A DNA stretch of 21,434 nt from Azolla pinnata (Eukaryota > Streptophyta > Polypodiopsida > Salviniales > Salviniaceae), in contig JBBBWG010009558.1 of NCBI GenBank assembly GCA_037176905.1, forward strand, positions 1-21,434, written 5' to 3'. The notes beneath the pieces were generated by a model that was not told where the DNA came from, did no database searches, and saw only the letters and a program-made list of their open reading frames with translations. Both the position numbers and the translations under genes were made by a program. Shown piece by piece: positions 18,650-21,434 of this stretch. Position 1 is the first letter of the stretch. Every line of letters starts with the position of its first letter.

Positions 18650-19847
18650 TCAAGCTTTGATGCGAATTACAAACGAACCTGTCAAAAGAAAGAGAAAACG
18701 ATGCAAAAATTTAGCAATAAAAGATGATCTCTTCTTGGTGACTTGCAAAACTAACTGATTCCAGCATTCAACAAAGCAGAGTCCACATGAATCTTGAATT
18801 TTCAAGAGGACTGACCACAGTGAGAATACACAAATAATGGAGCGTCATGTCCCAATCTGAAGACAAATATGAATTCTAAAGAGGATGAATATATAAATAC
18901 ATACTTCATGCGTGCTGTATGAATGCAGGTCCTGAGGTGCAGGTCCTGAGGTTCAAGAGGACTGGTGAAGATTTCGCACTAACATGATCTCACCCCAACC
19001 GAGAAGCATTTGTGTTACATTTATCCTTGAAGAGGTTGCACACACTCCCAATGATCATATAAGATAACCAAGCGGACAACTTTTGTATAATATCTTACGG
19101 CATGAAATTTTCCATTATAAATTATGACAGGGTTGCATTTTAGCAAGCACTTAATCAATTTAAGCCTATACCTTTTAAGATTTTACACACTATCATAGTC
19201 TAACAAAGAAAAGCTATTTGTATTCGATCCACTCATGTTTGGGTAACAAAGAAACCGTAATAGTCTAGATGCCCATTGAACAATACTTGATTTACTGATC
19301 AACATGTCAATCAAGGTCCTACATGTGTTAAGCTACTTTATTTTCATTTGAGATCATATTTAAGGCATATAGAGTTGGAGGAATAGGTGATGTACTTACA
19401 TCCAGGAAGAACTGAAACTTCAGCAGATACATCGCATGGAACCCCAAGATTCATTAATGCACCGCGAATCAAGCCACAAGGGAAGTAGAGATATTGTCCA
19501 GCGGCCCTTGCTTCTAGTACAGCATTGGTAGGCACAGAATTTCCTGTAGTACTTCCATTCCCGTGTTGGATTGGACTATCCATAGATATTTGAGTCAACC
19601 AACAGAATTGATTATCCTGTAGTACAAATACACCCTGTATCGCAGATATCAAAGAATGACTGATACAATCCCTCCAAATATTCCTAGTAAGAACACTAAT
19701 GATACTAAAGATGTTATTTCACAACGTACACGATGATTTGTCTTCAAGTTATCCACTTGCTTCTTGAATATTTCAGACCAGAAATCCTTGCAAATAAATT
19801 TTATCGCCTCTAGATGCTCACTAAATCTTGGCCGCTCTTTTGTGTAT
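18650..19847 (-). CDS. TRAPPC6: TRAPPC6 (Trs33/BET3 family), 3' part only
   Basis: TRAPPC6/Trs33 is a core subunit of the TRAPP tethering complexes that act as Rab exchange factors in ER-Golgi and trans-Golgi traffic. Three minus-strand exons are visible: 19847-19730 (39 codons, [20 protein letters not shown] core), 19634-19400 (78 codons, with [19 protein letters not shown]) and 18678-18650 (ending [13 protein letters not shown]). Introns are GT..AG (19729-19635, donor GTACGT; 19399-18679, donor GTAAGT), and the junction phases agree with the protein. The C-terminal CSFVIR matches the plant family from memory. The first visible residue is preceded by the last base of a split Arg codon, so at least one upstream exon, encoding roughly the first 50 residues, must exist. 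I did not find it between 19848 and 21434; it may lie beyond the window or past the minisatellite. The Gly/Ser/Thr-rich loop in the second visible exon is less conserved. Confidence 0.9.
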
Positions 19848-20640
19848 CTGCCGCAGATAATTGAGGAAACATAAGAAGGCATTATTTTTCAGGATTGGTA
19901 TGGTTTAGGTTCAGACAAGACAAACTTTTGTACGTATGAGCACCAATTATTGAACAGCTACCCAAGAAACCACGTTTGCTAACCTACCAGCAATGATCAT
20001 GTGCTACTAGCTAAACGCACTCATATTGGTCACTAAGAATGGTAAATCAAGGTCTACCTCTACCATAGATGGATGATATCTTAACCATCATTGCCAAACA
20101 GTGACATTGTTCACTCGATTCCTATTCAGGAGGAAATAATGATTCCTTTGCATTGTGGTTGATCATTTTCCATAATACATAAACTTCCTTTTATTGTCGT
20201 ACAAGTCCTAGATCATTATATTGTCCTCCGTACCTATGTCCGATAATAGCATTTCATTGTCTCTCAACCTTGTATGAGAAGATGAAAACCTAGTATTTAT
20301 TTCAAGTAATCTAGTAATTCCCTTATACTTGTTACCTCAATCTTGTAAGAGAAAACCTAGACTTATCAGTTATCTGATTGAACAATTTCAATGAAGCCCT
20401 TTTTTATTATTTTCTCCAAACTTCTCTCTATGCTTCTTTTCTAACTCTCTGTATATTTCATATCACTTGATGCATCGATTGGACTCTGGATTACGGTGTT
20501 AAAGTGTGCAGCGATCTACATCTGATTGAGAGTGTTGCTTGATCAACACACAAAGTATTCCAACAGTCACAGAGAGTCCAAATCTGATGATGCAATTTCT
20601 ACCGATTTGAACAGCTATTGGCAATAGAGAGAACAAGATC
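19848..20640. other. Intron or upstream region of TRAPPC6
   Basis: AT-rich, without a recognisable exon on either strand. I looked for the expected TRAPPC6 N-terminal region (a segment ending in a QLSER-like sequence before a donor) and found none. Short repeated phrases (for example CAACCTTGTATGAGAAGATGA near 20266 and CAATCTTGTAAGAGAAAACC near 20338) suggest small local duplications only. Confidence 0.5.
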
Positions 20641-20642
20641 CT

Positions 20643-21434
20643 AAGCAAATGCAGAGGTCATGCGTGGATCCTACATCTTTACTAGAATCCGAGCACACCC
20701 TCTTCCAGTAACCAGCTCAAGAGATTCATATAATAGGAGGTCGGTCACCTACATCTGATCCATATGACAGTGGATCGAAGAAGAAAAACGGAGTGGGAGG
20801 GGAAGGGAGGATTTAGAAATGCAGGAACATCACCAGCCAAAGATGAAACGGGAATCACAAAACCTTTTCTGAAAAAGAGAAATGCAGGAACCTCACGAGC
20901 CAAAGGCGTAACAGGCAACACTAATCCAAGGATTTCGTGCAGAAGGAGAAGCTCATGCATGGATTCTACATTCTTACTAGAAGCCAGGCACACACCTCTT
21001 CCAGAAACCCTGTGAAAGGGAGGATCTTTTCTGGAAACGAGGAATGCAGGAATCACTAATCCAAGGATTTCGTGCAGAAAGAGAAGACCATGCATGGATT
21101 CTACATCCTTACTAGAAGCCAAGCACACCTCTCTTCCAGTAACCAGGGAAAGGGAGGATCTTGTCTGAAAACGAAGAAACGCAGGAATCTTCGGAGCCAA
21201 AGATCGAAACGGCAATCAAATGCAGGAATCCTGTGCGTTCCCCACCCATCTTTTCTCAGAACTTTTTCTATTCCAAGCGATAAGAACGAGTTCTCGAATC
21301 TTCGGAGGCAAAGGTCGAAACGGCAATCAAATGCAGGAATCTTCGGAGGCAAAGGTGGAAACGGGAATCAAATGCAGGAAGCTTCGGAGCCAAAGATCGA
21401 AACGGGAATCGAACGGAGGAATCTTCGGAGGCAA
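20643..21434. repeat. Composite 41-bp/135-bp minisatellite
   Basis: Two unit types are interleaved. The 41-bp unit (core GCAGGAATCTTCGGAGGCAA) starts at 20817, 20880, 21177, 21218 (cut short), 21288 (diverged start), 21329, 21370 and 21411, the last running off the window; the last three are in perfect 41-bp register. The 135-bp unit (starting CCAAGGATTTCGTGCAG) occurs at 20926 and 21061, and an older diverged copy of its middle lies at about 20648-20720. The array has no spacer logic and no plausible gene. Open minus-strand frames across it are by-products of the repeat. Confidence 0.9.

Noticed and set aside
19990-20015. Candidate upstream exon for TRAPPC6 encoding MIIAGR before a GTTAGC donor
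   Set aside because: It would splice in phase, but it does not match the expected N-terminal segment and has a stop just upstream, so it is probably chance.
20745-21215. 156-codon minus-strand frame with an internally repeated sequence
   Set aside because: It is the translation of the 41/135-bp minisatellite. Internal repetition follows the DNA units, and no domain is recognisable.
20817-21434. CRISPR-like regular repeats
   Set aside because: The 41-bp units abut with no variable spacers, and the surrounding genes are plant nuclear genes.
1-21434. tRNA, rRNA, transposase or reverse-transcriptase genes
   Set aside because: Looked for on both strands by eye. No cloverleaf with conserved arms and no catalytic motifs of these enzymes were found.

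Overview
The window is nuclear DNA of a land plant. Three things show this: intron-rich genes with GT..AG splice sites, TTTAGGG telomere-type repeats, and proteins of plant families (a plant rhomboid-like protein, a PLS-class PPR protein with E and DYW-like regions, SECA2 with a transit-like N-terminus, and TRAPPC6). The very regular 102-residue P-L-S triplets of the PPR protein, and introns mostly of 70-1200 bp, suggest a seed-free vascular plant (lycophyte or compact-genome fern). That placement is inference from memory of such proteins and is only moderately secure.

Layout: 1-119 is a GA microsatellite. 831-1622 (+) is an intronless RBL13-like rhomboid gene. 1623-2932 is a convergent intergenic region that ends in a 156-bp tandem duplication reaching into the 3' end of the next gene. 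2933-5374 (-) is an intronless PPR gene with an eroded DYW domain and no in-frame ATG upstream of its repeats. 5375-7150 is the divergent intergenic region: small microsatellites, a 10-unit interstitial telomeric repeat, a promoter-like stretch, a possible alternative first exon of SECA2, and about 790 bp of CA/CATA/GATA microsatellite. 7151-17677 (+) is SECA2. I rebuilt it as 32 exons (3288 nt, 1095 codons plus stop) whose junctions all keep frame. 17678-18649 is a convergent spacer. 18650-19847 (-) holds the last three exons of TRAPPC6; its 5' exons were not found. 20640-21434 is a composite minisatellite (41-bp and 135-bp units) that runs off the window end.

The genes do not form an operon or pathway. 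They are separate housekeeping or organelle-related genes: a membrane rhomboid, an organellar RNA-binding or editing-type protein, a chloroplast protein-export motor, and a vesicle-tethering subunit. I found no mobile-element gene, tRNA, rRNA, CRISPR array or defence system. The most unusual points are the decay of the PPR catalytic domain with the duplication at its 3' end, the missing PPR start codon, a possible second SECA2 N-terminus spliced across the microsatellite, and the composite minisatellite next to TRAPPC6.
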